Below the pieces are notes generated by a model. It had not been told where the DNA came from. It searched no databases and saw only the letters and a list, made by a program, of their open reading frames with translations. From positions 1 to 25,150 of the forward strand of contig DHWA01000044.1 in NCBI GenBank assembly GCA_002412935.1: DNA of 25,150 nucleotides, in the 5' to 3' direction. The first letter of the stretch is position 1; the number at the start of each line of letters is the position of its first letter. Position numbers and translations under genes: made by a program. Of this stretch, positions 9,133 through 17,156 are shown in pieces. This DNA is from Patescibacteria group bacterium UBA5194. Its GTDB lineage: Bacteria > Patescibacteriota > Gracilibacteria > BD1-5 > UBA6164.

Positions 9133-9160
9133 TAATTAAAAATAATTTATTTATTAAAAT
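9133..9160 (+). promoter_or_regulatory. Second copy of the KilA-N leader sequence
   Basis: TAATTAAAAATAATTTATT followed by TATTAAAAT, matching 8161-8187 apart from one extra A, again ending about 7-10 bases before a start codon. This looks like a duplicated promoter/leader. Confidence 0.45.
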
Positions 9161-9166
9161 TCACAT

Positions 9167-9595
9167 ATGAAAAAAATATTTATTCTATGAATAATTTTAT
9201 CACTACTTTTATCAAGTTGTTCAATTGATTGGAATGATGAAAAAGATAAAAAAATTAGTGAATTAGAAAAGCAGATTCAAAATGATACTTTTAAGAAAAA
9301 ACAAGAGTGTGAAAAATATAAAGATAAATTTGAAGATAAATTAGAAAAAAAATCTAAGGAAAGGGATTTGATATATGATCTTTATTATGAAAATTTAAAT
9401 GAAATTTTTTACAGTAACTCAAAATCTTCTTGTTTTGCAGTAAGTAGCTTTAGTCAAGTAAAATTTGATAAAGAATCTTTAAATGAAGAATGATTTATAA
9501 TTACAGATTTATTAACTTGAGATGTTACTAGATATACAAAAGATGATTTATTTAAATATTATTATCCTAAACTAAAAGAACTTAAATGAAAATAA
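9167..9595 (+). CDS. Small lipoprotein, function unknown
   Basis: 142 aa. The N-terminus MKKIFILGIILSLLLSSCS is a lipoprotein signal peptide with lipobox LSSC, so Cys18 is the predicted lipidated residue. The mature part begins with a charged coiled-coil-like stretch (KDKKISELEKQIQ, KFEDKLEKKSKERD) and ends with a more folded segment (SSCFAVSSFSQVKF, TGDVTRYTKDDLFKYYYPKL). No family is recognised. Glycine TGA codons occur at ILGII, EEGFI, LTGDV and LKGK. It shares its leader with the KilA-N gene upstream and is followed after 20 bases by recQ on the same strand. Confidence 0.8.
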
Positions 9596-9615
9596 TCATC
9601 TAACCCAAAAACAAA

Positions 9616-11973
9616 ATGCAAAACCTACAAAAAATCCTCCAAGATAAATTCAAATTAGAAGACTTCAGAGAATGACAACTCGAGATAATAGAAAGTATCA
9701 TCGCAAAAAATGATACTCTCGTTTTTATGCCGACTTGATGAGGTAAATCGCTTACTTTTCAGTTCCCTGGAGTTATGCTTCCTGGACTTGTTATAATCAT
9801 TTCCCCTCTTATTTCCTTGATGAAAGATCAAGTAGATAAACTAAATGAGCTAGGAATTAGAACCGAGTTTATAAATTCAAGTATTTCAGTTACAGACAAG
9901 AGATTCATACTAGATGAAATTAGTCAAAATATCCCTGATGAACCTGGATGTATCAAGTTTTTGTATATAGCTCCGGAGAGACTTCATGATGAACATTTTT
10001 TAAGAGTGATTAAAAATGTAGATATCTCACTAATAGCTATCGATGAAGCTCATTGTATAAGCCAATGGTGACATGATTTCAGACCAAGTTATATGAAGAT
10101 AAAATGATTTATTGATGATTTAAAAAAACCTCACTTTCCAAATGAATATGAGGAATGAGGTTCTATTCCCTCGCCCTATGGGAGAGGGCTAGGGTGAGGG
10201 TTCCCTACTGTTGCACTAACTGCAACTGCCACAAAAAAAGTAAGAGAAGATATAGTTTTGAGACTTGGGCTTAAAAACTATAAAATGTATACTAAATGAT
10301 TTGATAGAAAAAATCTAGTTTTTATAATAAGAGAGATAACAAAAAAAGAAGATAAACTCAACAAAGTAGTTGAAATAATCAATAAAACTCCACCTTATTG
10401 AATAATCTATTGTTCATCTATCAAAGCCGTGAAAGAAGTATATGAACACTTAAAACAAGAGTGAATAAATGCTTGAATTTATACCGGTGAAATGAAATCA
10501 ACTCTTAGAGAATCTGAACAAAATAATTTTATGGATTCAGGTTATGATGTGATAGTCGCAACCAATGCTTTTGGTATGTGAATAGATAAAAAAGATATAA
10601 GATATGTAATTCACTATAACTTGCCTGGTAGTATAGAAAACTATTATCAAGAAGCTTGAAGAGCTTGAAGAGACTGAAAAGTAAGTTATTCTATTGTAAT
10701 TGCCTCTTACCAAGACACGATTATACAAGAATTTTTTATAGAAAATGCTTATCCTTCAAAAGAAGATATACTTAAACTTTATGATTTTATTTACAAAGAT
10801 TTCAAAATCAGAGAATGAGTTTGAAATCAAATACTTAGAACTTATGATCAATTAGCTAAAGAAAGTGGTTTAAAAAGTGGAATGAAAGTCTGAAGTATTA
10901 TCAAGATATTTGAAAAATATGGAGTTATGAAAAGATGATTTGATGTAAACGAAGATACTGAAGATTTTAGATGAAGATGAATAACGACTACTTTATGAAA
11001 AAAAGAACATAAAGACATCCCTATTTTATGGGATCATCAAGATATTTTAAAAAATGAATCATATTTCAAACTTGAACAAATCAAGAAATTACTTTTCAAA
11101 CCAGGTTGTAGAAAGAGATTTATACTAGAATATTTTGGCGACGAAGAAGATATAAAAAACCTATGAGATAATTGTGGGATATGTGATTATTGCATAGATA
11201 AAAAGAAACTTGTAAATTGAAATTTTAAAGAAATAGTAAAAACTGCAGTGTATTTTATAGTTTTGGAATTTATTAAAAGATTTGATAATAGATTTTGAGG
11301 TAATATATTGGCTTCAATACTTGTTTGAAGTAAAGAGAAAAAAATCACTGACTGGGATTTAGATCTAGACAAAGATTATGCAATTTTAGAAGAATACAAC
11401 AAAGATATAATCGTATCTGTTTTTGAAGTACTTATAAATTCTTGATTTTTATACAAATCAGCCTGACAATATCCAAAAATATGATTAACAGAAAGATGAA
11501 GATTAGCTATTTTTAATAACAATATATTACTTGAAGAAATAGACGATTTACAATCAAGCCTATTTATGAAAGCCAGTAAATATCTAGATAAAGCCAAAGA
11601 AGAAAAAACAAAGAAAATAAAAAAACTTAAAGAGATAACAAAAGTAGAGAAAATAGATACATACACTCAGACACTAGAATTGTACACAAAATGACTTTCA
11701 ATTGATGAGATAACAAAACAAAGAGAACTAACAAAACAAACAATAGAATGACATATTATCTGACTTTATAGTTACTGAAAAATCCCATTAAATGAAGTTA
11801 TGAAACTCTCAGAATTAGAAAAATTGAAATTTATAAAAGAGTTTTTATTGACTTCAAAATTGGAATTAAATAAACTCTGAGAAATAAAAACTGAGTTAAA
11901 TAAAGAAAACAAAGATATAAATTATGTCGATATAAAACTCGCTCTAGCAATGATAGACAAGAAGGATTTGTAG
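9616..11973 (+). CDS. recQ: RecQ-family ATP-dependent DNA helicase
   Basis: 785 aa. Motif 0 (FREGQLEIIESI), Walker A PTGGGKS (39-45, with two Gly as TGA), motif Ia (ISPLISLMKDQ), DEAH box (143-146) with CISQWGHDFRPSY, ALTATAT (motif III), IIYCSSIK (IV), TNAFGMGIDK (V) and YYQEAGRAGRDG (VI) are all present. A zinc-binding cysteine set (498, 520, 523, 526; NCGICDYC) and a winged-helix RQC region (NSGFLYKSAGQYPKIGLTERG) follow. The C-terminal tail from about 690 contains an HTH_40-like repeat (LSIDEITKQRELTKQTIEGH). RecQ unwinds DNA 3'-5' in recombinational repair. Between DFRP and ALTATA there are about 42 residues instead of about 20 in E. coli RecQ; the excess contains a Gly-rich peptide made by a GC-rich repeat at 10168-10200. 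All motifs are intact, so it is probably functional. Confidence 0.95.
10168..10200. repeat. GC-rich palindromic repeat inserted in frame in recQ
   Basis: 33 bases beginning CCCTCGCCC and ending GGGTGAGGG, with interrupted self-complementarity (CCCTC/GAGGG and CCCT/AGGG), about 70% GC in a gene of about 30% GC. It is translated as PSPYGRGLGGG (residues 185-195). It matches the type of widespread 'CCCTC...GAGGG' intergenic palindromes. Confidence 0.8.
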
Positions 11974-12027
11974 AAAAATTTGTTATTTGATGATTTTTAT
12001 TTATAATTTAGCAGATTTTTCTTTTTT

Positions 12028-12103
12028 GCTCCCATAGTTCAGTTGGAAGAACGCTAGGCCGCGGACCTAGAGGTCGTGGGTTCGAATCCTGCTGGGAGCA
12101 CCA
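12028..12103 (+). tRNA. tRNA-Arg (GCG), CCA encoded
   Basis: Full cloverleaf: acceptor GCTCCCA/TGGGAGC, D stem GTTC/GAAC with AGTTGGAA loop, anticodon stem CTAGG/CCTAG, T arm with TTCGAAT loop, discriminator A, then an encoded CCA (12101-12103). The 7-base anticodon loop CCGCGGA puts GCG at positions 34-36, reading CGC and CGU (Arg). C35 and a D-loop A agree with Arg identity. Position 33 is C instead of the almost invariant U, which is unusual. G34 instead of the common A34/inosine means CGA would not be read by this tRNA. Confidence 0.9.
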
Positions 12104-12334
12104 AAATATAATTTTATCGTTTTTGGTATCAGTATTTGTTTTACTGATGCCATTTTTTATTAGTTCTAACGAAGATTTTTCTTGTATCATATCACTTGAT
12201 AATTTTTCTATTGGTACAAAACAAAAAAAGGCTTCAATAAAATCTTTTCAATCTTTTATTATCCAGTTCCAACCAAGAGATCTAAGAATCTTTTTTTTGT
12301 TTGCAAACTTTAATGATTGAAATGAGTTTTTGCT
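12104..12334 (-). pseudogene. Probable C-terminal remnant of a serine recombinase
   Basis: The minus strand is open from a TAA at 12335-12337 down into the tRNA. It reads FQSLKFANKKKILRSLGWNW, then IIKDGKDFIEAFFCFVPIEK and LELIKNGISKTNTDTKN. The pattern 'K-IL-SLG-N--IKD-K-----W--PIE', with a TGA used as Gly, resembles the C-terminal tail of resolvase-type serine recombinases of CPR bacteria, as far as I can recall that family. There is no start codon and no catalytic domain upstream, so it would be a decayed fragment. It abuts tRNA-Arg, a usual integration site. It could instead be noise; this assignment is an inference. Confidence 0.4.
12125..12158 (+). terminator. Terminator after tRNA-Arg
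   Basis: Ten-base stem GGTATCAGTA (12125-12134) / TACTGATGCC (12142-12151) with one G-T pair, loop TTTGTTT, then A and T6. It lies 22 bases after the CCA end. Confidence 0.75.
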
Positions 12335-12543
12335 TTAAATACAAAATTAAATACCTTCTCATTTGTTTCTATACTAATCCATCTTTCTTCATATATATTT
12401 GCTATTTATAATTTGCTATATCTATTTATATATACTTATTTGCATTTTTATATTCTTTATCACTTCAAAAATTGCCTAAAATTTTTGCAAAATAATAACT
12501 GATATGATAATATATATATTATTATTATTTAAAATAACAACCT
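12335..12543. other. AT-rich intergenic stretch, no gene seen
   Basis: About 210 bases of very AT-rich DNA with TATATATA runs near 12511-12520 that may contain the promoter of the 190-aa gene. I see no open frame or RNA structure here. Confidence 0.4.
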
Positions 12544-13116
12544 ATGCCAATTGAAAGCCAAAATACTCTTACTTCTTCTATGCCTAGTAATGAAGAAGAT
12601 AAAATTGATAATTTATCATGAGACATTCTAAGAAAACATCAATACAGTCCTGAAGTTGATGATAATACAATTAAAGAAGCACTAAAAGGTGAAACTAGAA
12701 AATACAGTAAAGATGAGTTTAAAGCAGTAATTTCAGCAATAGAAAAAAAAATAAAAGTTATTAAAATGTTTGATGAAAAAAAATCTCCTATATTAGAAAG
12801 AATTTCGAAAATTCTTAAAGAAATATATGATGAAATTCCATTGACATATAATGAGAAAGAATTAAAAAGAGTAAAAGAACAAAATGATACCAATAGCAAA
12901 ATTTTAGAGAATCCTGAATTTTCAAAATTCATAAAAGAAGATGTAGTTACCTTAACTTCAGATTGAATATTAATTTTTGATAGAACATATAACTTACCAG
13001 TCTTTAATTATGATAAATTATGAAACAATTTTATATCAGCATGATGAGACAATTTAATTGTTTTTTCTTATAATCAATTTAAAGATTATTTAGGAAATGT
13101 CGAAAAAGAAAGATAG
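12544..13116 (+). CDS. Hypothetical protein, 190 aa
   Basis: Not recognised. The frame MPIESQNTLTSSMPSNEEDK continues through Gly-TGA codons (LSGDIL, SDGILI, KLGNNF, SAGGDN) to TAG. The N-terminal 60 residues look disordered and acidic. The middle is helical and charged (FKAVISAIEKKIKVIKMFDE). The C-terminal part is more globular, with beta-like segments (GILIFDRTYNLPVFNYDKL, NLIVFSYNQFKDYLG). There is no signal peptide, no cysteine and no membrane segment. It is a single gene after the tRNA, ended by the hairpin at 13318-13341. Its length and composition resemble the 148-aa and 13455-14185 products, but I see no sequence similarity among them. Confidence 0.7.
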
Positions 13117-13317
13117 TCCTACTGATTTAAGAAACATAAATAATGGAAAGTTTTTTATTTTTTCAAAATAATAAAAGATCTAGTGTAATTGATTTGTAAA
13201 TCCACAATTTCTATATTAATTAAAACTTGTAGGTCATTTTCTTAACCTATCAACTTTTGTAAATAATATAATCTTATGAAAGTTAGTTACATCTCACTTT
13301 CCACCATAATTGAAATT
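13117..13317. other. Intergenic stretch, possible gene decay
   Basis: No intact gene. On the minus strand the reading NYGGKGDVTNFHKIILFTKV then DRLRKGPTSFN (with TGA as Gly) is protein-like but is broken by TAA and TAG and has no start, so it may be a decayed coding fragment or chance. Confidence 0.2.
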
Positions 13318-13341
13318 AAAAACACCTCAAAAGGTGTTTTT
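13318..13341 (+). terminator. Terminator AAAAACACCT-CAAA-AGGTGTTTTT
   Basis: Ten-base perfect stem, 4-base loop, A and T runs on both sides. It lies 200 bases beyond the stop of the 190-aa gene, the only gene that could use it. Confidence 0.75.
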
Positions 13342-13454
13342 ATGTAAATTAGTAGAATTTATTAAATAAAAATTTTAAAAAATTATAATTTTTTTGTATA
13401 ATAATATATTTTATGATAAAATTATAATACATTTTAATTTATAATTTATAATTT

Positions 13455-13832
13455 ATGCAATTAGAACATAATAATAATAATGAAAATATTACACCTAAAA
13501 AAGATTTGGGTGAGGTAGATAATACTTCTTTTGAAAATAATAGAAGTAAATTATTTAGTATAAAAAAAGAAGAACAAAATGAAATGTTAACAGAAAAGTT
13601 AAATCAAAAAGATTTTGATTGAAATAATATGATAAATAATGAAGATAAAGTAAAAATTCAAGATATGCTTAAAGAAGGTTGATTAACAACTTACTGAGCT
13701 TTAACTTTAGTTATAGAAATGACTGACGAAAATAAAACTTTAGCACAAGTATATGAAAAAACTTTTGAAGAAAATGAAAAAAGATTTCTAACTCCAAAAA
13801 AACTACATAACCTGAGTTACACGAAAAATTAA
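13455..13832 (+). CDS. Hypothetical protein, 125 aa (possible 5' part of a split gene)
   Basis: Not recognised. MQLEHNNNNENITPKKDLGE starts a charged, Asn/Lys/Glu-rich, probably partly disordered protein. Gly codons as TGA (DFDGNN, KEGGLTTYGALTL) support coding. After FEENEKRFLTPKKLHN the sequence ends LSYTKN and TAA. The stop overlaps by one base the ATG of the next frame (TAATG), which would be classical translational coupling. However, the next frame is already open from 13811 (PELHEKLMDYDLHM), directly after 'TPKKLHN', so a single 240-residue gene with a one-base deletion near 13809-13811 is equally possible. Confidence 0.6.
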
Positions 13833-14185
13833 TGGATTATGATTTACATATGAAAGATGTTATTGAAACTACTTCAAAAATGTCTCCAAATGAATTAAAA
13901 GAATATTTAAATTATGCAATTTTAACAAATATTGAAAACAATAATTTACATGGACAATTTTATAAAAAAAGTCCCGAAATAAAAAAACTTTTAGAAGACA
14001 ATAAATCATATTTAGTAAAATATACAGAAGATGAATTAAAACAAATACAATCTCAAGATTTTATTAATAAAGAAAAGGTGGGAAATGTTGATGGAACTAA
14101 ATTATTAGAAGAAACAAAACAATTTCAAAAAACACAAATTGAAGCATTAACAAATAAATTAAATTATTTAAATAGTTTAACTTAA
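13832..14185 (+). CDS. Hypothetical protein, 117 aa (possible 3' part of a split gene)
   Basis: Not recognised. MDYDLHMKDVIETTSKMSPN leads a fully alpha-helical, highly charged protein (ELKEYLNYAILTNIENNNL, EETKQFQKTQIEALTNKLN). It has no signal peptide, membrane segment or cysteine. It is read in the frame one base before that of the upstream 125-aa product, starting at an ATG overlapping that gene's TAA. A strong terminator follows 18 bases after its stop, so both parts lie on one transcript. If the two parts are one broken gene, the annotation here should be a frameshifted pseudogene of about 240 codons. Confidence 0.6.
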   Translation: MDYDLHMKDVIETTSKMSPNELKEYLNYAILTNIENNNLHGQFYKKSPEIKKLLEDNKSYLVKYTEDELKQIQSQDFINKEKVGNVDGTKLLEETKQFQKTQIEALTNKLNYLNSLT

Positions 14186-14202
14186 AACTTAAATTAATAT
14201 AT

Positions 14203-14242
14203 AAAAATAAATTAGATTATTAAAATAATCTAATTTATTTTT
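14203..14242. terminator. Terminator after the 13455-14185 pair
   Basis: Long AT-rich stem (14206-14221 with 14224-14239, core AAATTAGATTATT, extended by flanking A and T runs) followed by T8. Confidence 0.8.
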
Positions 14243-14310
14243 TTCACTTCCTCCAACAACTCTAAAAGTTAACACCCCTACTAACATCTTGGAAGTACTA
14301 TACTCTCTAA

Positions 14311-14338
14311 ATAAAAACATCTTTAAAGGTGTTTTTAT
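14311..14338. terminator. Terminator hairpin downstream of cca
   Basis: ATAAAAACATCTTT / AAAGGTGTTTTTAT stem with one T-G pair, A and T runs on both sides, 30 bases beyond the cca stop. It resembles the hairpin at 13318-13341 (ACACCT/AGGTGT core). Confidence 0.7.
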
Positions 14339-14367
14339 TGTTATCATGCATTTTATGAGAATAGAAC

Positions 14368-15696
14368 CTACTCTATCAATATTCTATCATTCAAAGCTTC
14401 AAGTTTTTCTTTTATTTGATATCATTGTAAATCAGGATATTTCTCTAGGATATCTTTTCAAGTAAGAAATTTTTTGTTTTTTAGAATTAAAAGAAACTCT
14501 TTATAAAAATTTTTTAATTTTATTATCAAATCTTGACTCGTTGGAATCCTTCATAAATGATCTGAAAATCAGATAACCATTAGATATTCAAAATATTTAT
14601 GCATCATAAACTTCCTTGCTTTTAATACTCTCATTTCTGTGACTTTAAAAACTTTTAAGTGATTATTTATTAACCAAGAAATTATATCCTTTTGATCATT
14701 TGTAAATATAAATCTCTTTTGAATGTCATTAAATTTTTCTAATCAAATATGTTCATGATTTAAGTAATGTGAATTTCCATTATCACATTTTTCATATGTA
14801 TCATATTTTCAAATATCATGTAACAACATAGTCCAATACAATGTGATTTTTTCAGTATTTTCAAAATACTTTATTTTATCATTTCAATTTTTATCGTATG
14901 TAGTAAATCATTTTTCAAAGATATTATTTAACTCCCCTATAGTCATCAATGTATGAGTCCAAACATCTCATTCTAAATGATACTTTGGTCATCATAGAGC
15001 TTTATCAAGGATATCAATTTCAGGAAAAAACAAAGCAAAAAATCAAATTTGTTTTAGATCTTTTAAAGCTTGTATATTATTTTTTAAAAGTAAAATCTTC
15101 TCAAATTCATCTTTTATTCTCTCTATGCTTATATTGTTTAACAAAGCTATATTATCTTTTAATATATCAAAATAATTATAGGAAGCTGCAGACAAATTGT
15201 AAGCATTTTTAAATCTTATAAATCTCAAAATCCTTAAAGCATCTTCATTTATCCTATCTGTAGGATTTCAAACAAACCTTATTATATTATTCTTTAAATC
15301 ATCTATCCCATTTTCTGGATCTATAAATACTTTATTTTGAACATCAAAATAAATAGAATTGATAGTAAAATCTCTTCTTTTTGAATCTAAATATAAATCA
15401 GTAGTAAACTTCACTTCTACAGGTTTTCTATTATCCAAAATTCAAATATCTTCTCTAAAAGTTGTTATTTCAAAAACCTCTTTTCATTCTTTTACTATCA
15501 ATGTACCATATTTTTTTCACACTTCTGCCACAACAAAAAGAACTTTTTCCATTTCTAGAGGAGTAGCATCAGTAGTCAAATCTATATCTCATTTATAATC
15601 TATTCATATAACTTTTGCTCTTATATATCATCAAACTATAAATAATTTTTTTCAGATTTGTTTTAATTTATTTGAGATTTTTATAACATTTTGCAT
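14368..15696 (-). CDS. cca: tRNA nucleotidyltransferase (CCA-adding type) with HD domain
   Basis: 442 aa. This class II nucleotidyltransferase adds or repairs the 3' CCA of tRNAs. The head domain shows FIVGGYIRA (about 20-27) and the catalytic GDIDLTTDATP (metal-binding D37 and D39), then YLDSKRRDFTINSIYFD and the neck motif INEDALRILRFIRF. The C-terminal half carries an HD-type phosphohydrolase domain (HTLMTIGEL ... MLLHDIGKYDT), a common addition in bacterial CCA enzymes. Two of the key glycines (GG of VGGY) are TGA. CCA addition and A/CC addition cannot be told apart by eye. tRNA-Arg at 12028 already encodes CCA, so for that tRNA the enzyme would mainly serve repair. The start at 15696 gives MQNVIKISNKLKQIGKKLFI. 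Confidence 0.93.
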
Positions 15697-15787
15697 TTAT
15701 AAAAGAAAAACAATAAAAATTTAAAACAATTATACAAAAAATATACTTAAATTCAATAAAATACATCAATAATTTAAATTATTCTAG

Positions 15788-15809
15788 AAAAAAAAGACCG
15801 TGAGGTCTT
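15788..15809 (-). terminator. Terminator of the 179-aa gene
   Basis: On the minus strand: AAGACC-TCAC-GGTCTT followed by a T run (the A8 at 15788-15795 of the + strand), five bases past the stop of the gene at 15815-16354. Confidence 0.85.
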
Positions 15810-15814
15810 ATTTT

Positions 15815-16354
15815 CTATTGATATATTTTAAATCAAGCAAACACTGGAATATTCAATTTAGACTTCTCTTTTAAAGCATTATTCCATTTTTCTAATAACT
15901 TATATATATATTCGTCTGACATCTTTTTCTTATCAATAACAATTTCATTATATGTTTCATCTCAATTAGTTTTAACTAAAAATCACATCTTACCACTTTT
16001 GTTACCATAATTTAAAAATGATACAACATTATCTTTTAAATCTTTTGGAACATTTAAATTATTAATTAATTCTATACTTGCGTGTAAATATGGTACTACT
16101 TTGCTATCATAAAAGTTAATAATACTATTAACAGCAACACCAACTTCATCTAATAAATACTTTATTTGAAAATGTAGTTCTTTATAATCTAATTGATTTA
16201 ATTCTCAAATAATTACATCAGCATATGCTTTTTCAAGTTGTTCTCTGGTTAAATTTTCTCTTTCAATAATTTTATTTAATCCACTAAAATCAGAAAAACT
16301 TTCTCTTAATTCTTTATCTTCTATTTCTGATATTTCTCAAAATCTTTTTAACAT
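15815..16354 (-). CDS. Hypothetical protein, 179 aa
   Basis: Not recognised. MLKRFGEISEIEDKELRESF opens a soluble, mostly helical protein. It contains QLDYKELHFQIKYLLDEVGV, VVPYLHASIELINNLNVPKD, a Gly-rich turn (NYGNKSGKMGFLV) and a C-terminal helical EYIYKLLEKWNNALKEK followed by FAGFKIYQ. There is no signal peptide and no cysteine. Glycine TGA codons occur at RFGE, IIGEL, KMGF, TNGDE and FAGF. It has its own strong promoter and a terminator, so it is a monocistronic gene between cca and the rloAB-like operon, all on the minus strand. Confidence 0.75.
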
Positions 16355-16386
16355 AAATATAATAATATCTTATAAAACTTATGTAT

Positions 16387-16414
16387 ATAATAAGTAATAT
16401 TATTGTGTTGTCAA
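16387..16414 (-). promoter_or_regulatory. Sigma70-type promoter of the 179-aa gene
   Basis: Minus strand TTGACA (16409-16414), 16-base spacer, TATTAT (16387-16392), about 33 bases before the ATG at 16354. The consensus -35 makes this one of the best promoters in the window. Confidence 0.65.
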
Positions 16415-16540
16415 CTTTTTTATGTAATATAATAAAAATAATCACCCCTAAATCTTTTGCTTACTTCTCTAATTCAAAAGTAAAACTAAATTGGTTTTAA
16501 AGTGATTCTAAATTACTAATTTTTAATTATAAAACTATTC

Positions 16541-17155
16541 TTATTTTTTACATAATCAATTTACTAAATCAAATATTTTAATTACTTCGCTATATGGATC
16601 CTTATCTTTTAAATGTATTTTTCAAAAACTTGTATTTATATCTTCAACATTTTTAATTGCTAAACAAATATTATCTTCATTTAAAAAGTCAAAATCTCTT
16701 TTTCAAGTAAATTTATCATTTTGAGGAGTAAAAAATTTCTTTATTTCAATTAAATATTTATTTTTTCAACTTGATATACTATATTTTTTAAAATGAGATA
16801 AAATCCAATATTCAAAAGTCCAATTAGAAGGAATAAGATATATTCTTCTATCAATTTCTGAATATAAATTATCTATTTCAGATTTATTATAAATATCAAT
16901 ATCAAAAACTACAAAAGCTTTTTGCTCTATTTTAAATCAGTGAACTTTATCTTTACTTAAAGTTTCAATAATTTTTCTGTTTAATTTTCTTGTATTTTTA
17001 ACCACTCATCACCTTTCTAAGTTTATAGTTTTTATTTTTAAATGAGGATTTTTATAAATTAATTTAACTTTCTCAAAATATTTTTCTTCACATTCTCATT
17101 CGAAAAATATATAAACAATAGGATGTAATAATTTATTTCAACTTACTCTAGTCAT
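16541..17155 (-). CDS. rloB: RloB-family protein (defence-associated)
   Basis: 204 aa. The motif order fits the RloB family (Pfam RloB-like): an acidic FEGECEEKYFEKVK near residues 18-31, FVVFDIDIYN with the acidic pair D85/D87 near 81-90, and SNWTFEYWILSHF (110-122), where the family usually has 'SNP-FE-W-LLHF'. RloB proteins have a Toprim-like layout and are paired with RloA ATPases near restriction loci (first named in Campylobacter hsd loci); AbiLii of the AbiL phage-exclusion system belongs here. It starts one base after the stop of the ATPase gene, so translation is probably coupled. The N-terminus is MTRVSGNKLLHPIVYIFFEG. The function as a nuclease or effector is inferred. Confidence 0.8.
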
Positions 17156-17156
17156 T

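Noticed and set aside
12008..12190. Minus-strand peptide with SQQDSNPRPLGPRPSVLP
   Set aside because: The CSQQDSNPRP type of peptide is a well-known artefact of translating tRNA genes antisense. Only the part above the tRNA was kept, as a possible recombinase remnant.
13796..13810. A7 run as a programmed -1 frameshift site joining the two frames
   Set aside because: After a -1 slip the next codons are ACT ACA TAA, so translation would stop at once and not enter the second frame.
16440..16540. Partly self-complementary region (AATCAC ... GTGATT) as a structured RNA
   Set aside because: Pairing is patchy and AT-rich, with no continuous stem; it is just the tail region of the rloB-like transcript as far as I can see.
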